64,000 nt of DNA. Source: Colwellia sp. 39_35_sub15_T18 (GTDB lineage: Bacteria > Pseudomonadota > Gammaproteobacteria > Enterobacterales > Alteromonadaceae). The notes below the pieces were generated by a model. The model was not told the DNA's origin. It saw only the letters and a program-made list of their open reading frames with translations, and made no database searches. Of this stretch, positions 31,427 to 41,732 are shown one piece after another (positions within the stretch are counted from its first letter, which is position 1; each line of letters opens with the position of its first letter). Location of the stretch: positions 62,001 to 126,000 of the forward strand of contig MAAE01000032.1 of NCBI GenBank assembly GCA_002162675.1, read 5' to 3'. A program made the translations under genes and the position numbers.

Positions 31427-32599
31427 ATGAATTCAGTAGAAAATAAGCACAACCTTTTGATCATTGATGATGATATAGAGTATTTGAAAATATTGGCTGA
31501 AAGCCTTGAAGATGACTTTGAGGTTAGATGTGCTAGTAATCTTCAAATAGCCAATGACCTCTTAAAAGAGAACATTAACTTTGATATTGCTTTAGTGGAT
31601 GAAAATATTGGCTTAGAAAAAGGCTCTAATTGGATTAAAGCTCAACAAAATGCTGATAACTCGCCAACTTCTTTTGTACTTTACTCTGGCATGGCAACAG
31701 AAGAGGCTATCTTAAAAGGCTTAGAATGTGGCGTAGATGATTTTCTAGCCAAACCTATCTCACTATTAACACTAAATAATAAATTGCAGCACCTGATTGG
31801 CTATCAAGAAAAAATCTCTGAATTTGAAAATGAAATAAAATCGAAAGAAAATGTCATTAATATTTCAATGGCGCAAGCGTCAAAATATGGTAGTTGTATG
31901 CAGCTCACCTCTAAACTTAACCACTGCAATACTTATGATCATATTAGAAATGAAGTTTTTTCTTATTTCTATGCGATGGGCTTACATGGCTGCATTGCTT
32001 TTTATCCATTAAATGAACAGCCAATTTATTATAGCGCCCAAAAAGGTTTATGCTCACCGGTTGAAATTGAAGTGATGGAGTTGTTAAAAATCAAGCCTCG
32101 TTTATATCAGTTTGGCTCTAGAACTATTTTTAATCACTCTCAGGTTTCTATTTTCATTTTAAACCTTGAGCAAGGCACTATCGATACAGATATTTACATT
32201 GATGCACTGGCTTCTGTTATTGAGTGTGTTGGCGCTAGAATGGCTTTTATTACCTATAAAAATTCTTTAGTGAGTGTTCAGGACAAAATTAAGCAAGCAG
32301 TCAATTCGACCAAAAAAATGGTGGAAATTTCTAAGCATCACCAGCAAGAAGTGATGAACGAAATAGTGCAAAAAATAGGGTTAAGTTTTCATGTACTAGA
32401 TTTGAATGTGGAACAAGAAGATTACTTAACGAATTTAGTACATGAGACCTTAAAAAAACATTCACAAGACGATATTAACTTTTTAGAGGTGATTAAATTA
32501 CTCGATAATGCCTTAGCTAGTGTCGATCAACTGCAAAGCATGAGTTTAGAACAAGAGCAAGTGACACCTAGCTTAGATGATGAGGATGAATTATTTTGA
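31427..32599 (+). CDS. Response regulator with uncharacterised C-terminal region
   Basis: REC (LLIIDDDIEYLKIL, ALVDENIGLEKG, DDFLAKPI); C-terminus DDEDELF. Confidence 0.8.
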   Translation: MNSVENKHNLLIIDDDIEYLKILAESLEDDFEVRCASNLQIANDLLKENINFDIALVDENIGLEKGSNWIKAQQNADNSPTSFVLYSGMATEEAILKGLECGVDDFLAKPISLLTLNNKLQHLIGYQEKISEFENEIKSKENVINISMAQASKYGSCMQLTSKLNHCNTYDHIRNEVFSYFYAMGLHGCIAFYPLNEQPIYYSAQKGLCSPVEIEVMELLKIKPRLYQFGSRTIFNHSQVSIFILNLEQGTIDTDIYIDALASVIECVGARMAFITYKNSLVSVQDKIKQAVNSTKKMVEISKHHQQEVMNEIVQKIGLSFHVLDLNVEQEDYLTNLVHETLKKHSQDDINFLEVIKLLDNALASVDQLQSMSLEQEQVTPSLDDEDELF

Positions 32600-34776
32600 A
32601 ACCACGTTCATATAATCTAACTCATACGCACAAAGTACTTGAGGGGTTAGATGAAGCCTATTGGGAATGGGATTTAGAGCAAGATACGGTTTTTTATTCA
32701 GCTCAATTAATGCAACTGCTTGGTTATGAAAATAAGGCTCACAAAGACTCAAGAATATTTTGGACTAAACATTTTGACGAAAGTAATTTAACCCAAATGT
32801 ACCAACAAATTGTGCAACACTTGAAGGGGGAAATAGATAAAGTTGATATGTCATATCCCTTAACCACTAACATGGGAAAAAGTGTTTGGATTAACGCGGT
32901 ATGCAAAATTATTGAATATGATGGTGCACGAGCAACCATGATGTTTGGCACAGTGAAAAACATCACCGATAACAAAGACATGTTTGCACAGTTTAAAAGG
33001 CAAAAAAATTGGTTAGCGTTAGTAGGAAAAGTTAATAATACTGGCCATTGGCGCTTTGATTTTAAAAAACAAGTATTATCATGGTCGAGTGAGTTGTACA
33101 AAATGTATGGTGAGCATGAGCAAAACTTTACTCCTACTCTTGAAAATGTTGGTCACCTCTTTACGGTAAAAGATCGGCCATTATTTAGAACTAAAATTCA
33201 GCGTGCTATAGAATTTGCCGAGCCATTTTATTTGAAAGCGACAGTTAACTTATCTAGAGCTAAAAAAATTAAGGTTGAAGTTATAGCTGAAATAGAACGT
33301 GATTCAGCAAATAACGTTCAAGCTGTTTTTGGTGTTATTAAAGATATAACTCGTCAGGAGGATGTTTTTGAAAAATTAAAACTGTTAGCTATGGTTAATC
33401 TCACCATTAAAGTACCGATTTTTTTTATTGACGATAATGATAATGTTGTTTATCAAGATATTTCTCCTCATTATGATAACGCCAGTGCTGTATTGTTCAA
33501 TTATATAAATTTTAGTATTACTGAATACATGAGTTATAAAAAACAAGCAATGGCACAAGGGCAAATAAAATATTCTAGTGTCAGCTTTGACAAATATAAT
33601 AGTGTTTTTGATCTATCGGTTACTTATGAGGCTGAAGAAGGTATTTATATTTGGATTGTGGAAAATGTCACTGACAAATTTCGCCAAGAGCAGCAACAAA
33701 TTATTTCTAACCGATTAGCATTGCTCGGTAACACTTTTGGCAACGTTTCTCACGACATTAATAATGTACTGGGTGTCGCATTAGGCGCGATAGAAATGTT
33801 GGAGTTAAAGTTTACTAAAGGTGAACAAGACATTTCAACTTATATTGATAGAGTAAAAAATGCTATTGATAAAGGTAAAAGCGTGACCGAAAGGCTTTTA
33901 GCCTTTACCCGCAAGCCAACGATAAAAGTAGTGAGTTTTGACCCTATTCAAGATATTAAAGACAATCAATACTTATTCAAACAATTACTGCTAAGTACTA
34001 TTAATTTAAGTTTTGAGTTCGAATCGATGCATTGCACAATAAAGTTTCCTCAAGGAGAGTTTATTAATATTTTACTCAATTTAGTTTTGAATGCCCAAGA
34101 TGCTATTCAAGAAAAGGGGCTAAGTGGCAAGATTATTATTTCAGCAAACTTAGCGCAAACGAACCGCTTAGAGGTTCATGTTAAAGATAGCGGCACAGGT
34201 ATTGCCGAAGAAAATTTAACAAAGATATTTGATCCTTTTTATAGCTCTAAGTCCGTTAATAAAGGTAATGGTATTGGTTTAGCCAATGTTTATAACACCA
34301 TGTATAAACATAATGGCCAGATTCAAGTGGAAGGTACAAGTGAGCTAGGCGGAGCACATTTTACCTTGATATTTAAATGCAAAGAACTTGAGCAGCGTTT
34401 TAAAGCTGTTGAAACCGTTCAGCCATGCTCAAATATTCGAGGCAAAAAAATTCTGGTTTTAGATGATGAGGTCAGTATTGCTGAATTTGTTTGCTTATTT
34501 CTTGAAAGCAAGGGAGCCGACGTGATTATGGCTAATGATAAAGACGAGTTAACTACTGTTCTTAGCAGGGCTTCTGAGTTTGATATTTTTATCACTGATA
34601 TGATTTTACCTGATTTATCTGGTCGAGAGGCTGTTAATATGGTTCAGAAAGAATTTCCTCAAGTGAAGGTTTATTCCATTAGCGGATATATTGCTATTGA
34701 AGATCGTAGTTGGGATTATCCTGTTTTAAGAAAACCTTTTAATTCAAAAGAGTTAGCTGATTTTTTAGCACATTGA
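32596..34776 (+). CDS. PAS-containing hybrid sensor histidine kinase with C-terminal REC
   Basis: PAS repeats (YWEWDLEQDTVFYS; GHWRFDFKKQVLSWS), H-box FGNVSHDINNVLGVAL, HATPase (NLVLNAQDAIQ, GNGIGLANVY), REC (ILVLDDEVSI, FITDMILPDLSG). Confidence 0.9.
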   Translation: MKPRSYNLTHTHKVLEGLDEAYWEWDLEQDTVFYSAQLMQLLGYENKAHKDSRIFWTKHFDESNLTQMYQQIVQHLKGEIDKVDMSYPLTTNMGKSVWINAVCKIIEYDGARATMMFGTVKNITDNKDMFAQFKRQKNWLALVGKVNNTGHWRFDFKKQVLSWSSELYKMYGEHEQNFTPTLENVGHLFTVKDRPLFRTKIQRAIEFAEPFYLKATVNLSRAKKIKVEVIAEIERDSANNVQAVFGVIKDITRQEDVFEKLKLLAMVNLTIKVPIFFIDDNDNVVYQDISPHYDNASAVLFNYINFSITEYMSYKKQAMAQGQIKYSSVSFDKYNSVFDLSVTYEAEEGIYIWIVENVTDKFRQEQQQIISNRLALLGNTFGNVSHDINNVLGVALGAIEMLELKFTKGEQDISTYIDRVKNAIDKGKSVTERLLAFTRKPTIKVVSFDPIQDIKDNQYLFKQLLLSTINLSFEFESMHCTIKFPQGEFINILLNLVLNAQDAIQEKGLSGKIIISANLAQTNRLEVHVKDSGTGIAEENLTKIFDPFYSSKSVNKGNGIGLANVYNTMYKHNGQIQVEGTSELGGAHFTLIFKCKELEQRFKAVETVQPCSNIRGKKILVLDDEVSIAEFVCLFLESKGADVIMANDKDELTTVLSRASEFDIFITDMILPDLSGREAVNMVQKEFPQVKVYSISGYIAIEDRSWDYPVLRKPFNSKELADFLAH

Positions 34777-34789
34777 GAAGACAAGTATT

Positions 34790-36199
34790 ATGTTTGATAA
34801 AGCCTATAGAATACTTGCTATTGATGATGCCAAAGATGGTTTATTGCTATTAGCCTTTGATTTGCAAGAGGCTGGTTGTGATGTTGTTTCTGCAAACTCT
34901 GGTGAGTCAGCGCTACGGCTATTAGAGCAAAATCAAGTTGATCTCATTATTTTAGATATGCACATGCCGGGTTTATCGGGGTTGGCGACATTAGCTGCAT
35001 TGAAAAGTAACAGTAAATTACAAGACATTCCCGTTATTATGCTTTCGGCTTCCGACCTTGAAGATGAAATTGTGGCCGCATTAGAATTAGGTGCTGATGA
35101 TTATGTCGTTAAACCTTATATTCGAAAGGTGCTATTGGCTCGAATGCATACCTCGTTACGGTTAAGGGAGAAAACTAAGGCATTAGCCTACTTAGCTAAA
35201 ACTGATTTTTTAACAGGAATCAATAATCGCTCCTGTTTTTATCAATTGACCAATAGTGCTATGAGCCAAGCATCACGAAACGATCATAATATAGTCATCG
35301 CTATGTTTGATATTGATTTATTTAAACGAGTAAATGATAACTATGGTCACGATGTTGGTGATCAAATACTAAAAGCATTTGCTCAGTGTATGAGCCAGTG
35401 TTTTCGCGATTACGATATTATTGGTCGGCTTGGTGGTGAAGAGTTTGCGGTGTGTTTGCCGGACACCAATATCGAACAGGCTATGTTAGCCTGCGAACGA
35501 TTTCGCTGTAATATTGAACAATTAAGTTTGTCGAGTGCTGTCGATAATCAAAATCAAGAAAATTCTAACTTAGTAAAAATAACGGTTAGTGGTGGTGTTG
35601 TTTCAAGTAGTCGTAAAAGCCTTGATATTGATCAATTACTAAAACAAGCCGATGTTGCGCTGTATTATGCGAAATCAACCGGGAGAAATAAAATGGTCAA
35701 TGTTAATGATTTACCTAATAATGAAGAGGTTCAAGATCCAGCTAAACTAAATCAGACTAATACATCAATAGTTAATACATCAGCAGCTAGCATACCTGAA
35801 GAAACCTTAAACGAAGTAGATAACTCTATTGATCTAGCTTTGATTGATGACTTTAGCCTTGAAGGGATGGAGGTAACCGTTGGCTTGAATAATGTTCTGG
35901 GTGACAAAGCCTTATACTTTGAAATTTTGCAAATGTTTTATCAAGATCACAGAAATGATGGTGATAAACTTAAGCAAGCAATAAGCGAACAAGATTATGA
36001 TACCGCAAAGCACGTATCACATACCTTAAAAGGAGTTTCTTGCTCGGTAGGTGCTATGACTCTTTTTGACTTAACCAAAAAGCTAGATGATGCAATCAAT
36101 GCCAAAGAGACAGATTTACAGGCTTTACTAACTAATGTAGATGCTCAGTTGAAAAAAGTTATGGGGAGCATTCAAATGGCTGTAGTAAAAGAGTTTTAG
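34790..36199 (+). CDS. REC-GGDEF-Hpt protein (diguanylate cyclase with phosphotransfer domain)
   Basis: REC (LAIDDAKDG, LIILDMHMPGLSG), GGDEF active-site GGEEF with upstream RDYD I-site, C-terminal Hpt (HVSHTLKGVSCSVGA). Confidence 0.92.
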   Translation: MFDKAYRILAIDDAKDGLLLLAFDLQEAGCDVVSANSGESALRLLEQNQVDLIILDMHMPGLSGLATLAALKSNSKLQDIPVIMLSASDLEDEIVAALELGADDYVVKPYIRKVLLARMHTSLRLREKTKALAYLAKTDFLTGINNRSCFYQLTNSAMSQASRNDHNIVIAMFDIDLFKRVNDNYGHDVGDQILKAFAQCMSQCFRDYDIIGRLGGEEFAVCLPDTNIEQAMLACERFRCNIEQLSLSSAVDNQNQENSNLVKITVSGGVVSSSRKSLDIDQLLKQADVALYYAKSTGRNKMVNVNDLPNNEEVQDPAKLNQTNTSIVNTSAASIPEETLNEVDNSIDLALIDDFSLEGMEVTVGLNNVLGDKALYFEILQMFYQDHRNDGDKLKQAISEQDYDTAKHVSHTLKGVSCSVGAMTLFDLTKKLDDAINAKETDLQALLTNVDAQLKKVMGSIQMAVVKEF

Positions 36200-36271
36200 A
36201 TTACTGAGGCTCTATACGAGTTAATTACAGAGCATAAAATAAATGTTTTAGCGCAGAGTGTTCAATGATAC

Positions 36272-36559
36272 TTAGTCAATTTTGATATTTATATCAGTAA
36301 CCGGCACACAGCAGCAGGGTAATATTTCATTTTCACCCACAAAAGCGAGAGGCTCACCTTTAGGGTAACTTATTTCTCCTGCGGCTAAGGTAACTCTACA
36401 CGCACCGCAAAAGCCATCTCGACAATGATAATCTACTTTGACGTTATTGCTTTCTAAGCATTCAAGTAAAGTTTGTTTTGTGTCCTTAAAGCAAATCTGC
36501 TTACCTTGTACTGTTATTGTTGGTGTTAACTGTATAGAAGGCTTAGTTGATGCAGACAT
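36272..36559 (-). CDS. yfaE: 2Fe-2S ferredoxin-like protein for class I RNR cofactor maintenance (YfaE)
   Basis: CRDGFCGACRVTL + CCCVP cluster ligands; downstream of nrdAB. Confidence 0.92.
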   Translation of the reverse strand: MSASTKPSIQLTPTITVQGKQICFKDTKQTLLECLESNNVKVDYHCRDGFCGACRVTLAAGEISYPKGEPLAFVGENEILPCCCVPVTDINIKID

Positions 36560-36579
36560 AAAGTTGTTTTGTATACCTT

Positions 36580-37710
36580 TTAGAGGTCGAAATCATCAAA
36601 GTCATCAGCATCAACGGTTGAGTCTACTTGCCCAACTAAATAACTTGAAATTTCAGTCTCTTGTGGCGCAACTTGTACATTGTCGCTGACTAAATAGGCA
36701 TTCATCCAAGGTAACGGGTTACTTTTAATATCAAAGGGGGCATCAAAACCTATCGCCGTTAAGCGTTGATTTGAGATGTACTCAATATATTGATTTAAAA
36801 TTTCCGCATTCAAACCAATCATAGAGCCATCTTTAAATAAATATTGTGCCCATTCTTTTTCTTGTTCAACAACATCTAAAAATATTTGTAAGCCAGCATC
36901 GCGCATATCTTTACTAACTTCAGCCATTTCTGGGTCGTCTTTGCCTGTCATCCAAAGGTTCAAAATATGCTGAGTACCGGTAAGGTGAAGCGCTTCATCA
37001 CGTGCGATTAATTTAATTATCTTTGCATTACCTTCTAACAGCTCACGTTCAGCAAAAGCAAATGAACAAGCAAAGCTGACATAGAAGCGAATGGCTTCGA
37101 GCGCATTGACGGAGCAAACAGCTAAGTATAAACGCTCTTTTAATTTTCGTGTGCTGACTTCTATGGTTTTACCGTCTACTTCATAACTCCCTTCACCTTG
37201 AGATTGCAGTAATTGTGTCGTTAAAATAACATCATCAAAGTATTTAGCTATGCTAGTAGCACGTTTTAAAATGGCGGGATTAACCACTATGTCATCAAAT
37301 ACTTCACCGGGATCAGTAAATAAATTACGTAAAATATGGGTATAAGAGCGAGAATGAATCGTTTCACTAAATGCCCATGTTTCTACCCAAGTTTCAATTT
37401 CTGGTAATGAAACTAACGGTAATAATACCGCATTTACTGAGCGTGCAGCCATAGAATCTAACAGAGTTTGATATTTCAAGTTAGAAATAAAAATATGTCT
37501 TTCGGAATGAGTTAAACTTTGCCAATCAGTCCTATCTTTAGAAACGTCAACTTCTTCAGGGCGCCAAAAAAACGATAACTGTTTTTCAATCAGTTTTTCA
37601 AAAGCACTATATCTTTGTTGATCATAACGAGAAATATTAACACTATTACCTAAAAACATAGGCTCTAATAAAGCGTTATTAGGCGTTTGGTTAAACGTGG
37701 TGTACGTCAT
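36580..37710 (-). CDS. nrdB: Class Ia ribonucleotide reductase beta subunit
   Basis: [25 protein letters not shown], acidic C-terminal tail [10 protein letters not shown]. Confidence 0.97.
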   Translation of the reverse strand: MTYTTFNQTPNNALLEPMFLGNSVNISRYDQQRYSAFEKLIEKQLSFFWRPEEVDVSKDRTDWQSLTHSERHIFISNLKYQTLLDSMAARSVNAVLLPLVSLPEIETWVETWAFSETIHSRSYTHILRNLFTDPGEVFDDIVVNPAILKRATSIAKYFDDVILTTQLLQSQGEGSYEVDGKTIEVSTRKLKERLYLAVCSVNALEAIRFYVSFACSFAFAERELLEGNAKIIKLIARDEALHLTGTQHILNLWMTGKDDPEMAEVSKDMRDAGLQIFLDVVEQEKEWAQYLFKDGSMIGLNAEILNQYIEYISNQRLTAIGFDAPFDIKSNPLPWMNAYLVSDNVQVAPQETEISSYLVGQVDSTVDADDFDDFDL

Positions 37711-37834
37711 TAGCTGCTATTCCTTAATGGTCACTCTATATGTGGTGACAATGAACCTAGGCTTGATGCTAGGCTCTTTAATGGTATAAGTTTGTTGTTT
37801 TTTGATGTAAATAAACAATGAAAATGTGAGCGAT

Positions 37835-40105
37835 CTATATCTTACAAGCGCCACCAGCACAACCATCATCTTCAATTTCTACGTTGTCACTGGCACCGTC
37901 ACGAGTGTTATGGTAATACATCGTCTTAATGCCCAGTTTATATGCGGTTAGAATATCTTTTAATATTTGCTTAACAGGCACTTTTCCGCCTTCAAATTTA
38001 GCAGGATCATAGTTTGTGTTAGCAGAAATAGTTTGATCAATAAATTTTTGCATGATACCAACAATCTCTAAATATCCTTGATTGTCAGGGATGTTCCAAA
38101 GCAGCTCGTAGTTATCTTTAAGTTTTTGATACTCAGGTACTACTTGTTTCAGTATGCCGTCTTTACTGGCTTTTATACTAATCAAACCTCGAGGCGGCTC
38201 AATACCATTGGTAGCATTAGATATTTGTGAAGATGTTTCTGATGGCATTAATGCCGAAACGGTTGAATTACGAACGCCATGCTTTTTAATGCTTTTTCGT
38301 AATGACTCCCAATCTAAATGCAGTGGTTCGCCAGTTATATCATCAATAGTCTTTTTGTAAGTATCAATGGGCAATATGCCTTGGGCAAGACGAGTTTCAT
38401 CAAATTTAGGGCAGGCGCCTTGCTCTTTAGCTAATAAATTAGTGGCTTTTAACAAATAGTACTGTATGGCTTCAAAAGTTTTATGAGTTAAGTTGTTGGC
38501 ACTACCGTTTGAATAGTACAAGCCATTTTTAGCTAAATAATAAGCGTAATTAATAACACCTATACCTAGCGTGCGACGAGCTAAGCTAGCATTTTTCGCA
38601 GCCGGAATAGGGTAGTCTTGATAATCGAGTAAACTATCCAGTGCGCGTACGGCTAAGTCGGCTAGGCCTTCTAACTCATCAAGAGACTCTATTGCCCCTA
38701 AATTGAATGCTGATAATGTACATAGTGCTATTTCACCATTTTCATCATTAACATCCTTCATCGGTTTCGTGGGTAGAGCAATCTCTAAACACAAGTTACT
38801 TTGACGAATAGGGGCTTTGCTTGGCTCAAATGGGCTATGCGTATTACAGTGATCAACATTTTGTAAATATATGCGACCAGTACTTGCACGTTCTTGAGCA
38901 AATAAAGTAAATAATTCAATGGCTTTAATACGCTTTTTACGAATTGACTCATCATTTTCATATTGAAGATAAAGTTGCTCAAATTTTTCTTGATCTTCAA
39001 AGAAAGCATCATAAAGTCCTGGCACATCACTTGGGCTAAATAATGTGATATGGCCACCTTTGATCAAACGTTGATACATTACTTTGTTAAATTGTACCCC
39101 GTAGTCTAAATGTCGAACTCGGTTTTCTTCAACGCCACGGTTATTTTTAAGCACTAGCAAGCTTTCTACTTCTAAATGCCAAAGTGGGTAGAATAAGGTC
39201 GCTGCACCGCCGCGAACACCACCTTGCGAACAGCTTTTAACAGCTGTTTGGAAGTGTTTGTAAAAAGGGATACAACCAGTATGGAAAGCTTCACCGTTAC
39301 GAATAGCACTACCTAAAGCGCGAATGCGCCCAGCATTAACACCAATACCCGCACGTTGTGAAACGTATTTAACAATAGCACTTGATGCCGCATTAATTGA
39401 GTCTAAAGAATCATCACACTCAATCAATACACAAGATGAGAATTGGCGCGTAGGGGTACGAACTCCAGCCATAATAGGCGTAGGTAATGATATTTTAAAC
39501 GTTGAAATGGCATGGTAAAAACCTTCAACATACTTTAAACGAGTACTGCTAGGGTATTTAGCGAATAAACATGCAGCAACTAAAATATAGAGAAACTGAG
39601 CACTTTCATAGATGTCACCGTTAACTCGGTTTTGTACTAGATATTTGCCTTCCAGTTGTTTTACGGCCGCATAACTGAAGCTTAAATCGCGACTATGATC
39701 TAAATATAATGACATCTGCTCGAAGTCACTTTCGCTATAGTCATTTAATATATGTTGATCGTATTTACCTGCTTCAACTAACTTAACAACATGATCATAA
39801 AGTCTTGGCGGTTCAAATTGACCATAAGCTTTTTTACGAAGGTGAAATATAGCAAGTCTTGCTGATAAATATTGGTAATCAGGCGTTTCTTCAGAAATCA
39901 AATCAGCTGCAGATTTGATAATTGTTTCATGAATATCTTCTGTTTTAATGCCATCATAAAATTGAATATGTGACTTTAGTTCAACTTGGGAAACGGATAC
40001 TTTTTCTAACCCTTCAGCAGCCCAAGCAATAACTTTGTGGATTTTTTCTAGATCGATGGGTTCTTTTTCGCCATTACGCTTAGTAACAAAAAGATTATTA
40101 TTCAT
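37835..40105 (-). CDS. nrdA: Class Ia ribonucleotide reductase alpha subunit
   Basis: ATP-cone N-terminus, SSCVLIECDDSLDSI, NLCLEIALPTKP, C-terminal DDGCAGGACKI. Confidence 0.97.
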   Translation of the reverse strand: MNNNLFVTKRNGEKEPIDLEKIHKVIAWAAEGLEKVSVSQVELKSHIQFYDGIKTEDIHETIIKSAADLISEETPDYQYLSARLAIFHLRKKAYGQFEPPRLYDHVVKLVEAGKYDQHILNDYSESDFEQMSLYLDHSRDLSFSYAAVKQLEGKYLVQNRVNGDIYESAQFLYILVAACLFAKYPSSTRLKYVEGFYHAISTFKISLPTPIMAGVRTPTRQFSSCVLIECDDSLDSINAASSAIVKYVSQRAGIGVNAGRIRALGSAIRNGEAFHTGCIPFYKHFQTAVKSCSQGGVRGGAATLFYPLWHLEVESLLVLKNNRGVEENRVRHLDYGVQFNKVMYQRLIKGGHITLFSPSDVPGLYDAFFEDQEKFEQLYLQYENDESIRKKRIKAIELFTLFAQERASTGRIYLQNVDHCNTHSPFEPSKAPIRQSNLCLEIALPTKPMKDVNDENGEIALCTLSAFNLGAIESLDELEGLADLAVRALDSLLDYQDYPIPAAKNASLARRTLGIGVINYAYYLAKNGLYYSNGSANNLTHKTFEAIQYYLLKATNLLAKEQGACPKFDETRLAQGILPIDTYKKTIDDITGEPLHLDWESLRKSIKKHGVRNSTVSALMPSETSSQISNATNGIEPPRGLISIKASKDGILKQVVPEYQKLKDNYELLWNIPDNQGYLEIVGIMQKFIDQTISANTNYDPAKFEGGKVPVKQILKDILTAYKLGIKTMYYHNTRDGASDNVEIEDDGCAGGACKI

Positions 40106-40606
40106 GAAAGACCTGTGATAAAGATAGTGATTATTTTGTTCTTTAAAATACCACTATTACCGTAAAAATTACCGTAATAGTTGTCACAAAGTAGACAATT
40201 TGGTGTGATTAAAGAAACCCCTTTGTTTTATTGTTTTTTATTATTTCCCTAATTACGCAAAAAATACATGAGCGCACTACATCTTGGGTTTTTTTTAATT
40301 TCAACCACAAGATAATGGGGTTTTGGCTTTATTGCAAGCGTTTAAGTAGGCTATATTTTAGCTGTTTTTTCAGTGTTTGGTACAGGGTTAGTGTTGACTA
40401 ACCTAGTACCTCTAATTCATTTAATGTTTTGCTAAATGCAAACAGTTTTTGAAAGTTTTTTTTCTCTAAAAATATTTTAATTGAATTTTTTGGTTCTATA
40501 TATCCAATCGGAATATAAAAGAAAATATATATTAAAATCAAATGGTTATTTTGTAGGTTATAGAATAAACAACTTGCTTATTAAAATAGCAATGGCGAAT
40601 AAAACC

Positions 40607-41329
40607 TTAAACCTTTTGGCAGCACAGTATGTAGTTCACATCCAAATTATCGATTAATTTGTGATTTTCGGTAATAGGGTTGTAATGAATACCACTGGCA
40701 TCAATACATTTTAATTCACACGCTTGCGCCCAACTAATCAGTTGTGAAGGTTTAATGAATTTATCATGATCATGGGTACCATCCGGCACTATTTTAAATA
40801 ATTTTTCAGCGGCTAAAATAGCTAATAAATAAGATTTAATGTTTTTGTTTAATGTTGAAAAAAAGACTAAACCACCGGGTTTTACTAATTGTGCACAAGC
40901 ATTAACTATTGAGGCAGGATCGGGTACATGCTCTAGCATTTCCATACAAGTAACAATATCAAAAGACCCTTTTGCTTGCTGCGCTTTTTCTTCAGCGGTT
41001 ATTTTTTCATAATTTATTGTTAAGCCTGATTCAAGTGCATGCAGCCTGGCAACATTTAATGGCTCGGTTCCCATATCAATGCCGGTAACATTGGCACCAA
41101 GTTTTGCTAATGACTCGGATAAAATACCACCACCACAACCGACATCAATAACATCTTTTCCAAAAACTTCTGTTTGTTGTTCACTTATATGCTGGCAAAT
41201 AAATTGCACTCTGAGCGGGTTTAACTGATGTAAAGGTTTAAAATCACCCGTTAACTCCCACCATTGATTAGCGACTTTTTCAAATTTAGCAATTTCTTCT
41301 TTGTTTACGTTCAATGAGTTTGTTGTCAT
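40607..41329 (-). CDS. ubiG: Ubiquinone biosynthesis O-methyltransferase
   Basis: [45 protein letters not shown]. Confidence 0.95.
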   Translation of the reverse strand: MTTNSLNVNKEEIAKFEKVANQWWELTGDFKPLHQLNPLRVQFICQHISEQQTEVFGKDVIDVGCGGGILSESLAKLGANVTGIDMGTEPLNVARLHALESGLTINYEKITAEEKAQQAKGSFDIVTCMEMLEHVPDPASIVNACAQLVKPGGLVFFSTLNKNIKSYLLAILAAEKLFKIVPDGTHDHDKFIKPSQLISWAQACELKCIDASGIHYNPITENHKLIDNLDVNYILCCQKV

Positions 41330-41732
41330 GGTATATCTGAGTCATAAAGGAAAGTTATACAAGAATATTACGATTCTAAACTAAACATTTTTCTAAACAT
41401 AGTAAATAGATCAATAAAGCTGTTTTTGTTCGATAAACAGTCACAAATAAGCCTAAAAAAAACACACACCTATAGTGCAAAATAAAGCTGTTTGGCATCA
41501 CTAAAAACTGTGCTAATATGCTGCGTTGATTTATATTTCTGTATCTATTTACTTGCTGTTATCTTCATGGTGTTTTAATTGATGATCTCGGCATTGATTT
41601 TCAATATTTTGTAGCACAGCTAGGAAATATTGCTTCCCTCAGAGTGAGGTGAATAGTTACTACTTTTTATGATAAAAATAATAAAATTTTTGCGTTACTT
41701 CGTATTAGTTAAGTTAAGGGATACGTTCATTT

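Noticed and set aside
36438-36689. Plus-strand 83-aa ORF over yfaE/nrdB
   Set aside because: Antisense to two well-supported genes; no motifs.
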